64,000 bases of DNA from Azospirillum brasilense (GTDB lineage Bacteria > Pseudomonadota > Alphaproteobacteria > Azospirillales > Azospirillaceae), in contig NZ_QOKV01000022.1 of assembly GCF_008365405.1 (NCBI RefSeq), positions 29,418 through 93,417 on the forward strand, in the 5' to 3' direction. Below, in pieces: positions 1-8,690 of the stretch. Each line of letters starts with the position of its first letter. Position 1 is the first letter of the stretch. A program made the translations under genes and the position numbers. The notes under the pieces are model-generated. The model searched no databases. It was not told the DNA's origin and saw only the letters and a program-made list of their open reading frames with translations.

Positions 1-80
1 GAACCGAACCCGGCGCAGCCGGACAGCGCGAGCAGGGCGGCGGTGGCGAGGGCGGTGCGGCGGAGCGGGGATGCGGTCAT
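1..80 (-). CDS. Lipoprotein N-terminus, gene runs off the left edge
   Basis: Only the first 26 codons are present, read leftward from an ATG at 80. They encode a basic start, a hydrophobic stretch and the lipobox LSGC followed by AGFG, which is a textbook lipoprotein signal peptide. The mature protein should be lipid-anchored in the cell envelope. Nothing more can be said of its function because the rest lies outside the window. It is divergent from the ABC importer that begins at 398. Confidence 0.6.
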   Translation of the reverse strand, partial: MTASPLRRTALATAALLALSGCAGFG

Positions 81-174
81 CGGGCGGCACGGGGGTGGTG
101 AGCGGACCGCCGCACCCTATCCGTTCGGATGGGGAGGCCGCCCGTGGCCAAAGCGTGACCTTCGCGGGCGGTGT

Positions 175-315
175 CCCTCTCCCGCCCCGGGAGAGGGTGG
201 CCCGAAGGGCCGGGTGAGGGTAAAGCCGAGGATCAAGGCGCTTGCCCGTTGCCAGTCCCCTCACCCTTCCCGCGCCTTGCGCGGGCCCCTCCCCTCTCCC
301 GGGACGGGAGAGGGG
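175..315. repeat. Dispersed GC-rich hairpin repeat, copy A
   Basis: This fills most of the 317-base gap between the lipoprotein and the importer. It has a hairpin at each end: CCCTCTCCCG pairing with GGGAGAGGG near 175-197, and CCCCTCTCCCG pairing with CGGGAGAGGGG at 291-315. An inner segment reads GGTGAGGGTAAAGCCGAGG. The same architecture recurs at 4986-5129, and simpler relatives lie near 17493, 23957 and 63345. No other gene or riboswitch was seen in this gap. Confidence 0.75.
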
Positions 316-397
316 ATTCAATAGCAACTGTCGTATGGACGGTGGCGGGCGCAGACCCCATGCTTTGGAAGGGCGCTACGGAAGAAGCAGGATCGGC

Positions 398-1444
398 ATG
401 GTGGGCAGACATAGGTGGATCGCGGGCACCGGGCTGCTGCTCGCGCTGCTGGCCGGGCCGGCGGTGGCGGAGCGGATGGTCACGGATTTCTCCGGACGCC
501 GCGTCGCCCTGCCGGACCGGGTGGAGCGCGTGTTCCCTGCCGGGCCGCCGGCCTCCGTCGTCGTCTACATGCTGGCGCCCCAGAAACTTCTGGGCTGGAC
601 GCGGGCGATCAGCCCGCCGGAGCGGCCCTTCCTCCCCGACCGCTACGCCGACCTGCCGGAGCTGGGGCGGCTGACCGGGCGCGGCAACACCGTCAACCTC
701 GAAACCGTGGTCGCGGCGAGGCCGGACGTCGTCGTCGATGTCGGCAGCACCGCCCCGACCTTCGTGTCGCTGGCCGACCGGGTGCAGGAGCAGACGCGGG
801 TGCCGACCCTGCTGATCGACGGGCATCTCGCCGACTCCGCGCGCACCTTCCGCACGCTCGGCACGCTGATGGGCGTGGCGGAGCGGGGGGAGGAGTTGGC
901 CCGCTACGCCGAAACGACCCTGGCCGAGGTGCGTCGGCGCTTCGACGGCGTGCCGGAAGACCAGCGGCTGAAGGTCTACATGGCGCGCGGGCCGCGCGGC
1001 CTGCAGACCGGCATCCGCGGCTCCATCAACGTCGAGGCGCTGGACGTCGCCGGGGTGCGCAACGTCGCGGCGGAGAATCTCGGCGACGGCGGGCTGGTCA
1101 ACGTGTCAATGGAGCAGGTCCTGGCCTGGCAGCCGGACGCCATCGTCACCATCGACCGCGGCTTTTACGAGAGCGTGTGGACCGACCCGCTGTGGCAGGG
1201 GGTGAAGGCGGTGCGCGACCGGCGCGTCTACCTCTCACCGGGGCTGCCCTTCACCTGGATCGATTCCCCGCCCGCCGCCAACCGCCTGCTCGGCCTGCGC
1301 TGGCTGGGCGCCGTCCTCTATCCGGAGCTGTTTCCGGAGGATCTGCGCGAGGAGACGCGACGTTTCTATGCCCTCTTCTACCACCGGGAGCCCACCGCAA
1401 GCCAGATCGACGCCCTCCTCGCCGGCAGCCGTCCGCCGGGGTGA
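398..1444 (+). CDS. Periplasmic substrate-binding protein of a metal-chelate ABC importer
   Basis: 348 residues with a signal peptide over about residues 1-25 (hydrophobic LLLALLAGPAVA). The rest follows the FecB/BtuF-type binding-protein pattern: TDFSGRRVALPDRVERV near the start, then a GSINVEALDVAGV segment and the C-terminal FYALFYHREPT. It should capture an iron-, cobalamin- or other metal-chelate and deliver it to the permease and ATPase encoded just downstream. The ATG at 398 was chosen because the signal peptide begins there; a longer reading would run into repeat A. The substrate cannot be read from the sequence; metal-chelate relatives that carry molybdate or nickel are also possible. 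Confidence 0.85.
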   Translation: MVGRHRWIAGTGLLLALLAGPAVAERMVTDFSGRRVALPDRVERVFPAGPPASVVVYMLAPQKLLGWTRAISPPERPFLPDRYADLPELGRLTGRGNTVNLETVVAARPDVVVDVGSTAPTFVSLADRVQEQTRVPTLLIDGHLADSARTFRTLGTLMGVAERGEELARYAETTLAEVRRRFDGVPEDQRLKVYMARGPRGLQTGIRGSINVEALDVAGVRNVAAENLGDGGLVNVSMEQVLAWQPDAIVTIDRGFYESVWTDPLWQGVKAVRDRRVYLSPGLPFTWIDSPPAANRLLGLRWLGAVLYPELFPEDLREETRRFYALFYHREPTASQIDALLAGSRPPG

Positions 1445-2450
1445 GGTCCCCTTCGCGTTGACTCTGGGCGGGGTGGCGGCGGTGCTGGTCGCCGCGGTCT
1501 GCGTCGCCTTCAGCGTCGGCGCCTATCCCGTCTCGCCGGGGGAGCTGGCCGGGCTGCTATGGGCGAAGCTGGGCGGCAGCGTGACCGTCGCCCCGGCGGT
1601 GGAGACGGTGATCTGGGACATCCGCGGCCCGCGCGTGCTGACCGCCATGCTGGTCGGGGCGGGGCTGGCGGCGTCCGGTGCCGCCTATCAGGGGCTGTTC
1701 CGCAACCCTCTGGTCTCGCCGGACATCCTCGGCGTGTCGTCGGGGGCGGCGCTGGGGGCGGTGCTGGGCATCTTCGCCTCGCTGCCGGTCTTTGCCATCC
1801 AGGGCATGGCCTTCGCGGGCGGGCTGCTGGCGGTGGGGGTGGTGCTGGCCGTCGCCTCGGCCATCCGCGGGCGGGACCCGGTGCTGGTCCTGGTGCTGGG
1901 CGGCGTGGTGATCGGGGCGCTGCTGGGCTCCGGCGTGGCGCTGCTGAAGTATCTGGCCGACCCCTACAACCAGTTGCCGGCGATCACCTTCTGGCTGCTC
2001 GGCAGCCTGTCGGCGGTCAACCGCGGCGACCTCGCGGCGCTGGTCCCGCCGGTGGCGGTGGCGCTGCTGCCGCTGGTCCTGCTGCGCTGGCGGCTGGACG
2101 TGATGACGCTGGGCGACGAGGACGCGACGGCGCTTGGCGTGCCGGTGCGGGCGGTGCGGATCGTGGTGATCGTGGCGGCGACGCTGATGACCGCCGCCGC
2201 GGTGTCGGTCAGCGGCATCGTCGGCTGGGTCGGGCTGCTGGTGCCGCACCTTGCCCGGCTGATGGTCGGCCCGGCCTTCGTCCGGTTGCTGCCCACGGCG
2301 GTGCTGCTGGGGGCGGCCTATCTGCTGGCGGTGGACACGCTGGCGCGCAGCCTGGGGCCGGTGGAGCTGCCGTTGGGCGTGCTCACGGCGGTGATCGGCA
2401 CGCCGGTCTTCCTCTGGCTGCTCGCCTTCGGAAAGCGCGGCTGGTCATGA
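1368..2450 (+). CDS. FecCD-family ABC importer permease
   Basis: Inner-membrane permease of the FecCD/BtuC family, up to 360 residues with about nine or ten hydrophobic helices. Family features include GLFRNPLVSPDILGVSSGA, the ATPase-contact region GDEDATALGVPV and VSGIVGWVGLLVPHLAR. The ATG at 1368 overlaps the binding-protein gene by 77 bases. A TTG at 1458 would start just before the first helix and is a realistic alternative. The stop overlaps the ATPase start as ATGA, so the three genes form one translationally coupled operon. Confidence 0.88.
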   Translation: MPSSTTGSPPQARSTPSSPAAVRRGEVPFALTLGGVAAVLVAAVCVAFSVGAYPVSPGELAGLLWAKLGGSVTVAPAVETVIWDIRGPRVLTAMLVGAGLAASGAAYQGLFRNPLVSPDILGVSSGAALGAVLGIFASLPVFAIQGMAFAGGLLAVGVVLAVASAIRGRDPVLVLVLGGVVIGALLGSGVALLKYLADPYNQLPAITFWLLGSLSAVNRGDLAALVPPVAVALLPLVLLRWRLDVMTLGDEDATALGVPVRAVRIVVIVAATLMTAAAVSVSGIVGWVGLLVPHLARLMVGPAFVRLLPTAVLLGAAYLLAVDTLARSLGPVELPLGVLTAVIGTPVFLWLLAFGKRGWS

Positions 2451-3265
2451 GCGCGCGGCTGTCGGTGGAGGACCTCGCCTTCGGTTATGGCGAGCGGGTG
2501 GTCGGCGCCGGGGTCGGCTTCGCCGTGGCGGCGGGGGAGGTGCTGTGCCTGCTCGGCCCCAACGGCGGCGGCAAGACGACGCTGTTCAAGACGCTGCTCG
2601 GCCTGCTGCCGCCGCGCGGCGGGCGGGTGCGGGTCGATGGGGAGGACACCGCCGGCTGGTCGCCGCGCCGCCGGGCGCTGGCCTTCGGCTATGTCCCGCA
2701 GGCGGGGGCGGGGCAGTTTCCCTTCACCGTGCGCGAGATGGTGCTGATGGGCCGCACCGCCCACCGCGGCGCCTTCAGCGCCCCCGCCGAGTCCGACCAC
2801 GCCGCCGCCGAGGCCGCGCTGAAACGGCTGGGCATCGGGCATCTGGCCGAGCGCGACTGGCTGCGCATCAGCGGCGGTGAGCGGCAGATGGCCCTGATCG
2901 CCCGCGCCCTGGCCCAGGCGCCGCGCGTGCTGGTGCTCGACGAGCCGACCGCCAGCCTGGACTTCGGCAATCAGGTGCGCGTGCTGGAGCAGGTGCGGCG
3001 GCTGGCGGACGGCGAGGGCGGGGAGGCTCTGACCGTCGTCTTCTCCACCCACCACCCGGAGCAGGCCTTCGCCATCGCCGACCGGGTGGCGCTGCTGCAT
3101 GGCGGGCGGCTGGCCCGCTTCGGCACGCCGGACGAGGTCATAACCGCCGCGATGATGCGCGAGGTCTACGGGACGGAGGTCGAGGTGGTGGCCGTGGGGG
3201 CGGACGGGATGCGGGTGTGCCTGCCGCTCGGGCTGAGGCGTGCGGTGCGGGCTCAGGTCCGGTAG
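2447..3265 (+). CDS. ABC importer ATPase (FecE/BtuD type)
   Basis: 272 residues. Walker A GPNGGGKTT lies at about 37-45, the ABC signature SGGER at 142-146, and Walker B VLVLDEP at 161-167. A C-terminal STHHPEQAF region holds the switch histidine. It powers uptake through the FecCD permease encoded immediately before it, with which it overlaps by four bases. Its end overlaps the convergent msrQ end by 13 bases. Confidence 0.9.
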   Translation: MSARLSVEDLAFGYGERVVGAGVGFAVAAGEVLCLLGPNGGGKTTLFKTLLGLLPPRGGRVRVDGEDTAGWSPRRRALAFGYVPQAGAGQFPFTVREMVLMGRTAHRGAFSAPAESDHAAAEAALKRLGIGHLAERDWLRISGGERQMALIARALAQAPRVLVLDEPTASLDFGNQVRVLEQVRRLADGEGGEALTVVFSTHHPEQAFAIADRVALLHGGRLARFGTPDEVITAAMMREVYGTEVEVVAVGADGMRVCLPLGLRRAVRAQVR

Positions 3266-3906
3266 GACGGGGAGAGCCGTCCCGCCGCCGGCGACTTCGC
3301 GTAGCGCAGCGCGACCAGACCCAGGAAGATCGCCGCGTAGACGAAGGGCGGGTACTGCCAGCCCTTGACCAGCATCACGTAATGGACGCAGCCCGCCGCC
3401 CCAGCGACGAACACCGCCTTGTGCAGCGCCTTCCAGCGCCGCCCGCCGAGCCGCCGCACCATGCCGTTGGTCGAGGTCGCGGCCAGCGCCGTCAGGATCA
3501 CGAAGGCGCCCATGCCGACGGTGATGTAGGGCCGCTTCACGATGTCCTTCCACACCGCCGCCCAGTCGAAGAACTGGTCCACCCCCACATAGACGGAGAC
3601 GTGCAGCAGCGCGTAGAAGAAGGCGAACAGCCCGATCATCCGGCGGAAGCGCGCCAGCCCCGCCTGACCCGTCAGGATGCGCAGCGGCGTGACGGCCAGT
3701 GCTACCAGCAGCAGGCGCAGCGCCCACAGCCCGCTCTGCCGCACCGCCTCGGCCACCGGTTCCGCCCCCAGCCCGCCGCTCACGCCCAGCCAGACCATCC
3801 AGCCGAGCGGGAGGAGGCCCAGGGCGAACACCGCCGGTTTCGCCCCGCGCGAGGACAGCGCCTGGGCGACCGGTCCTTTCGACACACTTTTTTGGGCGGC
3901 GGCCAT
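3253..3906 (-). CDS. msrQ: MsrQ, haem-binding membrane subunit of the MsrPQ system
   Basis: 217 residues with about six hydrophobic helices, of the ferric-reductase-like YedZ/MsrQ family. It passes electrons from the quinone pool or a flavin to the periplasmic molybdenum enzyme MsrP. Likely haem-ligand histidines lie in YALLHVSVYVG, KALHKAVF and CVHYVMLVKGWQYPP. The ATG at 3906 follows the msrP stop after a single base, so the pair is cotranscribed and probably translationally coupled. Confidence 0.9.
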   Translation of the reverse strand: MAAAQKSVSKGPVAQALSSRGAKPAVFALGLLPLGWMVWLGVSGGLGAEPVAEAVRQSGLWALRLLLVALAVTPLRILTGQAGLARFRRMIGLFAFFYALLHVSVYVGVDQFFDWAAVWKDIVKRPYITVGMGAFVILTALAATSTNGMVRRLGGRRWKALHKAVFVAGAAGCVHYVMLVKGWQYPPFVYAAIFLGLVALRYAKSPAAGRLSPSYRT

Positions 3907-3907
3907 C

Positions 3908-4855
3908 TCAGTAGTTCTTCCGCAGGTCCATGCCGGCGTAGAGCGACGCCACCTCTTCGCCATAGCCGTTGAAGGGCAGCGTCTTGCGGCGGGAGAACTC
4001 GCCGACGCGGCGCTCCGTCGCCTGGCTCCAGCGCGGGTGGTCGACCTCCGGGTTCACGTTCGAATAGAAGCCGTACTCGCGCGGCTGCGAGCGGTTCCAG
4101 GAGGTCGGCGGCTGGTCCTGCGTCAGGGTGATGCGGACGATCGACTTGATCGACTTGAAGCCGTACTTCCACGGCACGACCAGCCGCACCGGCGCGCCGT
4201 TCTGGTTTGGCAGCGTCTCGCCGTACATGCCGACCGCCAGGATGGTCAGCGGGTGCATGGCCTCGTCCATGCGCAGCCCCTCGACATAGGGCCATTGCAG
4301 CACGGGATACTTCAGGCCGGGCATCTGGGAGCGGTCGGCCAGGGTCTGGAAGGCGACGTACTTGGCGTTGCCGGTCGGGTCCACGCGCTTCAGCAGCTCG
4401 GCCAGCGGGAAGCCGACCCAGGGGATGACCATCGACCAGCCCTCGACGCAGCGCAGGCGGTAGACGCGCTCCTCCAGCGGGAAGGACAGCAGGTCCTCGA
4501 TGCCGAAGGTGGTGGGCTTCCCGACATCGCCGTCCACCGCGATCTCCCACGGGCGGGTGCGCAGCGAGCCGGCGTTCTCGGACGGGTCGGTCTTGTCCGT
4601 CCCGAACTCGTAGAAATTGTTGTAGCTGGTCGCCGACTTCATCGGAGTCTGGGCGTCCATCTTGGGGTCCTTCGGGCTGACCGTCAGCGGGGCCTGGAAG
4701 GGCGCGGCCAGCGCCGGACCCGGCACGGCACCCGTGCCGCCGAGCGCCAAGGCTGCGGCGCCTCCGGCGATGATGGAACGCCGGGACAGGAACAGGCCGC
4801 GGGGCGTCACCTCGTTCTCGCTGGCTTGCGACGCGCTCCGGACTTTGATGAGCAT
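3908..4855 (-). CDS. msrP: MsrP, periplasmic methionine-sulfoxide reductase catalytic subunit
   Basis: 315 residues of the sulfite-oxidase-fold molybdopterin family. A twin-arginine signal SRRSIIAGGAAALALGG (RR at 25-26) sends the folded enzyme to the periplasm. The probable molybdenum-ligand cysteine is in YRLRCVEGWSM, and the GAPVRLVVPWKYGFKSIKSI region is typical of MsrP. It repairs oxidised methionines in envelope proteins, with MsrQ as electron donor. The ATG at 4855 gives a normal Tat signal; a longer frame upstream looks non-coding. Confidence 0.92.
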   Translation of the reverse strand: MLIKVRSASQASENEVTPRGLFLSRRSIIAGGAAALALGGTGAVPGPALAAPFQAPLTVSPKDPKMDAQTPMKSATSYNNFYEFGTDKTDPSENAGSLRTRPWEIAVDGDVGKPTTFGIEDLLSFPLEERVYRLRCVEGWSMVIPWVGFPLAELLKRVDPTGNAKYVAFQTLADRSQMPGLKYPVLQWPYVEGLRMDEAMHPLTILAVGMYGETLPNQNGAPVRLVVPWKYGFKSIKSIVRITLTQDQPPTSWNRSQPREYGFYSNVNPEVDHPRWSQATERRVGEFSRRKTLPFNGYGEEVASLYAGMDLRKNY

Positions 4856-4985
4856 GAACACTCTCCACAGGAAAGCCGCCGGGAGGCGACAGCGCCCCCC
4901 GTCCCTCATCTAGCCTTGGTCGCCGGTCCCGGCAAATCAAGCGCGGGACACGAGTTCGTGAGCGTGACGTGAAGGGCTCTCGAAT

Positions 4986-5129
4986 GCCCTCTCCCGTCCC
5001 GGGAGAGGGAAGGGGCCCGCGCGAAGCGTGGGAAGGGTGAGGGTAACGCCGAGGATCGGGGCTTGATCCTTGATTCTACCCTCACCCGCCCGCTGCGCGG
5101 GCCCCCTCTCCCGGGGCGGGAGAGGGGGC
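4986..5129. repeat. Dispersed GC-rich hairpin repeat, copy B
   Basis: Same plan as the repeat at 175-315: a terminal hairpin GCCCTCTCCCG with GGGAGAGGG, an inner GGTGAGGGTAACGCCGAGG, and a second terminal hairpin CCCTCTCCCG with CGGGAGAGGG. The inner segment differs from copy A by only one base over its first 19. It sits between msrP and the oxidoreductase gene and could act as a transcription terminator or RNA processing site. It contains no gene. Confidence 0.75.
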
Positions 5130-5145
5130 ATGGTGGCCACTTGGT

Positions 5146-6186
5146 TCAGCTCTCCGGAACCGCCGTGACGGCGCCGCTTTCGGACGCCCGGAGGATCGCC
5201 TCGATCAGCCGGTGGACCTTCAGCGCCTCCCGCCCGGACACGCGCGGCTGGCCGCCGCGGTCGAGCGCGTCGAGGAAGTCGGCCAGGACGGCGCGGTGGT
5301 GGGCGTTGGAGAAGGCCATGGGATCGGCCCCGCCGCCCAGCGTGCCCGCCGTCTCCCCGGCCTGGACCGTCCCGCCGGAGCGCAGCTGCACCTCCAGCCG
5401 GTCGCCGGTCAGCAGGGCGGAGCCGGCGGTCCCGGCGATCTCGATGCGCTCCGGATAGCCGGGATAGGCGGCGGTGGTGGCGTCCACCGTGGCGAGCAGC
5501 CCGCCGTCGTAGCGCAGGGCGGCGCACACCACGTCCTCGGTGTCGATGGGGCGCAGGCCGCTGGTGTTGGCGAAGGCGGCGACCTCCCGCGGCAGGCCGA
5601 GCAGGCTGACATAAAGGTCCAGCGTGTGGATGGCCTGGGTCAGCAGCACCCCGCCGCCGTCCCGCGCCTTCATGCCGCGCCCCGGTTGGGCGTAATAGGC
5701 GTCGTCGCGCCACCAGCGCACCACGACGGAGGCCGACAGCGGGCGGCCCAGCGTGCCGTTGCGCAGCAGCTCCGCCAGCCGTTCCGCGGCGGCGCGGAAG
5801 CGGTGCTGGAGCATGACGCCGAGTGTCAGCCCGGCGCGTTCCATGCTCTCCACCACCGCGCGGCAGCCGGCGGGGGTGGCGTCGAGCGGCTTCTCCAGAA
5901 GGACGTGCTTGCCGGCGGCGGCGCAGCGGGCGACGAGGTCGGCGTGGGTGTCCGGCGGGGTCAGCAGCAGGACGGCGGAGACGGTGGGATCATCGAGGAT
6001 CGACTCCGCCCGGTCCACCGCCGGCAGGCCGAAGCGCGCCGCGAAGGCGGTGCGGCGCTCGGCGGACGGGCTGAAGCAGCCCGCCACCTCGACGCGGTCC
6101 GCCAGATCCAGCAGGCTCTGGGCGTGCGGCGTCGCCGCCATGCCCAGCCCGATCACGCCGACGCGGCGCCGCCCCGCCATCGTCAA
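5146..6186 (-). CDS. Gfo/Idh/MocA-family NAD(P)-dependent oxidoreductase
   Basis: 346 residues. An N-terminal Rossmann domain begins VGVIGLGMAATPHAQSL, followed by the family hallmark EKPLD after AAGKHVLL. The C-terminal sheet domain contains the GGGVLLTQAIHTLDLY motif, whose histidine is the usual catalytic position. Such enzymes oxidise sugars, sugar acids or inositols. It is the last gene of the leftward kinase-GntR-aldolase operon and touches the aldolase gene without a gap, so a sugar or sugar-acid substrate is likely. The exact substrate is unknown. Confidence 0.85.
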   Translation of the reverse strand: MTMAGRRRVGVIGLGMAATPHAQSLLDLADRVEVAGCFSPSAERRTAFAARFGLPAVDRAESILDDPTVSAVLLLTPPDTHADLVARCAAAGKHVLLEKPLDATPAGCRAVVESMERAGLTLGVMLQHRFRAAAERLAELLRNGTLGRPLSASVVVRWWRDDAYYAQPGRGMKARDGGGVLLTQAIHTLDLYVSLLGLPREVAAFANTSGLRPIDTEDVVCAALRYDGGLLATVDATTAAYPGYPERIEIAGTAGSALLTGDRLEVQLRSGGTVQAGETAGTLGGGADPMAFSNAHHRAVLADFLDALDRGGQPRVSGREALKVHRLIEAILRASESGAVTAVPES

Positions 6187-6822
6187 TCAGCCCTGGGCCA
6201 GGGCGGAGGCCTCGCGGGCCAGCCGCTCGATCTCGGACCAGCGGCGCTCCTTTACGGCGTCGGCCGGAGTCAGCCAAGTGCCGCCGAGCGCGAAGACGTT
6301 GGGAAGCGACAGGATCTCCTTCACATGCTCCGCCTTGAGGCCGCCGGTCGGGCAGAAGCGGATTTCCGGCATCAGCGGCGCCATGCCGCGCAGCGCCGGG
6401 GCGCCGCCGTTCAGCATGGCCGGGAAGAACTTCAGCTCGCGGAAGCCGTGCTCCATGGCGATCAGCGCCTCGGTCACGGTGGCGATGCCCGGCAGATAGG
6501 GCAGGCCGGCGGTCTTGGCGGCCTCCGCCAGACGGTCGGTCAGGCCGGGGCTGACGACGAAGCGGGCGCCGGCGTCGCGGGCCTGGGCGAACTGCTCGGG
6601 CCGGATCAGCGTGCCGAGGCCGACCAGGGCGCCCGGAACGCGGGCGGCGATGGCCTCCGCGCAGGCCAGGGCGGCGGGGGTGCGCAGCGTCACCTCCAGC
6701 GTGGTCAGGCCGCCGGCGACCAGCGCCTCGGCCAGGGCGACCGCGGTGTCCGGCTCGTCGAGGACGAGGACCGGGACGATGCGCGGGCCGGACAGGGAGG
6801 GTTCAAGACGCGGGTGGGTCAT
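6187..6822 (-). CDS. eda: 2-dehydro-3-deoxy-phosphogluconate/galactonate aldolase (KDPG/KDPGal type)
   Basis: 211 residues of the KDPG/KHG class I aldolase family. The general-base glutamate is in LEVTLRT (Glu43) and the Schiff-base lysine is Lys131 in LKFFPAMLNGG; GGTWLTP is the phosphate-side loop. It splits a 2-keto-3-deoxy-6-phospho sugar acid into pyruvate and glyceraldehyde 3-phosphate, taking the product of the kinase encoded upstream. KDPG and KDPGal specificity cannot be told apart here. Its start overlaps the end of the GntR gene by four bases. Confidence 0.88.
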   Translation of the reverse strand: MTHPRLEPSLSGPRIVPVLVLDEPDTAVALAEALVAGGLTTLEVTLRTPAALACAEAIAARVPGALVGLGTLIRPEQFAQARDAGARFVVSPGLTDRLAEAAKTAGLPYLPGIATVTEALIAMEHGFRELKFFPAMLNGGAPALRGMAPLMPEIRFCPTGGLKAEHVKEILSLPNVFALGGTWLTPADAVKERRWSEIERLAREASALAQG

Positions 6823-7583
6823 GTCAGGGCCTCGGCAGGAGAGAAATACAGTGGGGTGGCGAGCCGCATGTCGTCGATGGTCAGCAGCAGGCCGTCGATG
6901 TGGTCGCCGAGCGCTTTCACCGCGCGGTCGGGGTCATGGTCCGCGATGGCGGCGACGATGGCCTCGTGCTCGGCGATGACGGTCGCCATGCGGCCGGGAA
7001 AGGGAAGGGTCAGGTGGCGGCAGCGGTCGATCTGCACCTTCACCTGCTGGGTGATCGGCCAGAAACCGGGATAGCCGGCGATGTCGGCGATCAGCGCGTG
7101 GAACGCCTCGTCCGCCTGATGGAAGCCGTCGGCGCAGCCCGAGGCGTCCACCTCGCGCTGGCGCTCCAGATTGGCCTGGAGGGCGGCTATCTGGCTGCGC
7201 GTCGCGCGTTCCGCCGCGAAGCGGACGGTCGCCTGCTCCAGCGTCTTGCGGATCAGGTTGGCTTCCGGCAGGTCGGCGATGGGGATGCGCGCCACGAAGG
7301 TGCCCGATTGCGGAAAGACCTCCACCAATCCCTCGTCGGCCAGCCGCAGGACGGCCTCGCGCACCGGGGTGCGGCTGACGCCGAAGGCTTCGGCCACCAG
7401 CTTCTCCACGATCGGGTCGCCCGGCTTGCGGGCCAGCGACACGATGTCGGCCCGCAGGTCGCGGTAGATGGCCGCCGCCGCCGTTGTCCCGCGCTGCGAC
7501 GCGCGGGGCGGTTTGACGATGGCGGGAACGGTCGTGGCTAGGCCTGTGGATGGTTGGCCCGTAGAGGGTTGGCCTGGGGGCAT
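6819..7583 (-). CDS. FadR-subfamily GntR transcriptional regulator
   Basis: 254 residues. The winged-helix domain holds EKLVAEAFGVSRTPVREAVLRLADEGLV, and the C-terminal FCD ligand-binding domain follows with the metal-type histidines in DGFHQADEAFHALI and GDHIDGLL. It sits between kinase and aldolase genes and probably responds to a sugar-acid intermediate. Its likely targets are the two matching AT-rich sites at 8632-8644 and 9721-9733 in the promoters of this operon and of the transporter. The role as local regulator is inferred from position. Confidence 0.87.
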   Translation of the reverse strand: MPPGQPSTGQPSTGLATTVPAIVKPPRASQRGTTAAAAIYRDLRADIVSLARKPGDPIVEKLVAEAFGVSRTPVREAVLRLADEGLVEVFPQSGTFVARIPIADLPEANLIRKTLEQATVRFAAERATRSQIAALQANLERQREVDASGCADGFHQADEAFHALIADIAGYPGFWPITQQVKVQIDRCRHLTLPFPGRMATVIAEHEAIVAAIADHDPDRAVKALGDHIDGLLLTIDDMRLATPLYFSPAEALT

Positions 7584-7605
7584 GGAGGGTCCCTCCGTCA
7601 GGGGA

Positions 7606-8544
7606 TCAGCCGTCCAGCACGGACGCCATGGCGTCGCGCGGGATGACGGCGCCGCGGTGCTGGATGACCACGGCGGCGATGCGGTGGGCGGAGCGCGCCG
7701 CCTCCACCGGGCCGAGGCCCTTCAGGCGGGCGCTGAGATAGCCGGCGCTGAAGCTGTCGCCCGCCGCGGTCGTGTCCACGACCTTGGCGACCTTTTCCGA
7801 CGGCACGGTCTCCTCGACACCGGGAGCGGAGACGATGCAGCCCGGCTTCTCCAGCTTGAGAACGATCTCCGTCACTCCGGCGCCGCGCACGCGGGCCATG
7901 GCGGTGTCGGCATCGGCGTCGCCGTAGAGGCCGCGCAGATCCTCGACGCCCGGCAGGGCGATGTCGGTGCGTTGGAGCATCGCGTCGTAGGCGCGCTGCG
8001 CCGTCTCGCGGTCGGGCCACAGGCGGGGACGCCAGTTGGTGTCGAAGGCGACGCGGCCGCCACGCTCGCGCAGGCGGTCGAGCATGGGGAACAGCACCTC
8101 CCGCCCGCGCTCGCCCCAGATGGCTAGGCTGATGCCGGACATGTAGAGCAGGTCGTAGCCTTCCAGATCGGCGACCAGCGCCGGGCTGTCGGGCAGCACG
8201 AACAGGTCGCGGGCCGGCGCGGAATCGCGCCAGTAGAGGAAGCGCCGCTCGCCGCTGTCGTCCGTCTCGATCATGTAGAGGCCGGGGACGCGGTTGGGGA
8301 CGCGCAGCACATGGCCGGTGCCGACGCCCTCGGCCTCCCAAGTGGCGACCATGGCGTCGCTGTTGGTGTCGTCGCCCAGCGCCGTCACGTAATCCGTTGC
8401 CACGCCCAGCCGCGCCATGTAGACGGCGGTGTTCAGGGTGTCGCCGCCGAAGCCCATGGTGAAGGTCCCGTCGGGACGGCGCACCAGTTCGATCATGCAT
8501 TCGCCAAGGGCCGCAACCCGGCGCGCGGACTCACCCATCGCCAT
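7606..8544 (-). CDS. kdgK: PfkB-family sugar kinase, probable 2-keto-3-deoxygluconate kinase
   Basis: 312 residues of the ribokinase/PfkB family. The N-terminal GECMIEL and GFGGDTLNTAVYMARLG match KDG kinases, and the C-terminal TTAAGDSFSAGYL carries the catalytic aspartate. It should phosphorylate 2-keto-3-deoxygluconate, or its galactonate isomer, at C6 for the aldolase encoded two genes on. It is the first gene of the kinase-GntR-aldolase-oxidoreductase operon and lies 22 bases before the GntR gene. Confidence 0.85.
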   Translation of the reverse strand: MAMGESARRVAALGECMIELVRRPDGTFTMGFGGDTLNTAVYMARLGVATDYVTALGDDTNSDAMVATWEAEGVGTGHVLRVPNRVPGLYMIETDDSGERRFLYWRDSAPARDLFVLPDSPALVADLEGYDLLYMSGISLAIWGERGREVLFPMLDRLRERGGRVAFDTNWRPRLWPDRETAQRAYDAMLQRTDIALPGVEDLRGLYGDADADTAMARVRGAGVTEIVLKLEKPGCIVSAPGVEETVPSEKVAKVVDTTAAGDSFSAGYLSARLKGLGPVEAARSAHRIAAVVIQHRGAVIPRDAMASVLDG

Positions 8545-8594
8545 CCCCCGTCCGGCGGTCGAGCCCGCCGGTTCCTGCTAAAGACTTCGAACAA

Positions 8595-8614
8595 CACGGG
8601 TTTTTAGTCCCGTG
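8595..8614 (-). terminator. Short hairpin after the EamA gene, possible weak terminator
   Basis: CACGGG and CCCGTG form a 6-bp stem around an 8-base loop between the EamA gene and kdgK. Read leftward it is followed by TTGTTCG, a poor U-tract, so termination is only possible. Confidence 0.25.
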
Positions 8615-8631
8615 CCTCCTAGGGCCAAGTA

Positions 8632-8644
8632 TACTAATATATCA
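8632..8644. promoter_or_regulatory. Candidate GntR operator in the kdgK promoter region
   Basis: The sequence TACTAATATATCA lies about 90 bases upstream of the kinase start, partly overlapped by the perfect palindrome AGTATACT at 8628-8635. It matches 12 of 13 positions with the site at 9721-9733 before the EamA gene. Being AT-only in very GC-rich DNA and shared by the two promoters of one pathway, it is a good candidate for the site of the local FadR-type regulator. Confidence 0.5.
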
Positions 8645-8690
8645 ATGCCCGAGGCAAGGCTTTTCGGGCGCCGGTCATGCCGATCGCGGG

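Noticed and set aside
81..397. Cobalamin or metal riboswitch before the ABC importer
   Set aside because: The gap is almost filled by a dispersed hairpin repeat, and none of the conserved cobalamin-box bases were seen.
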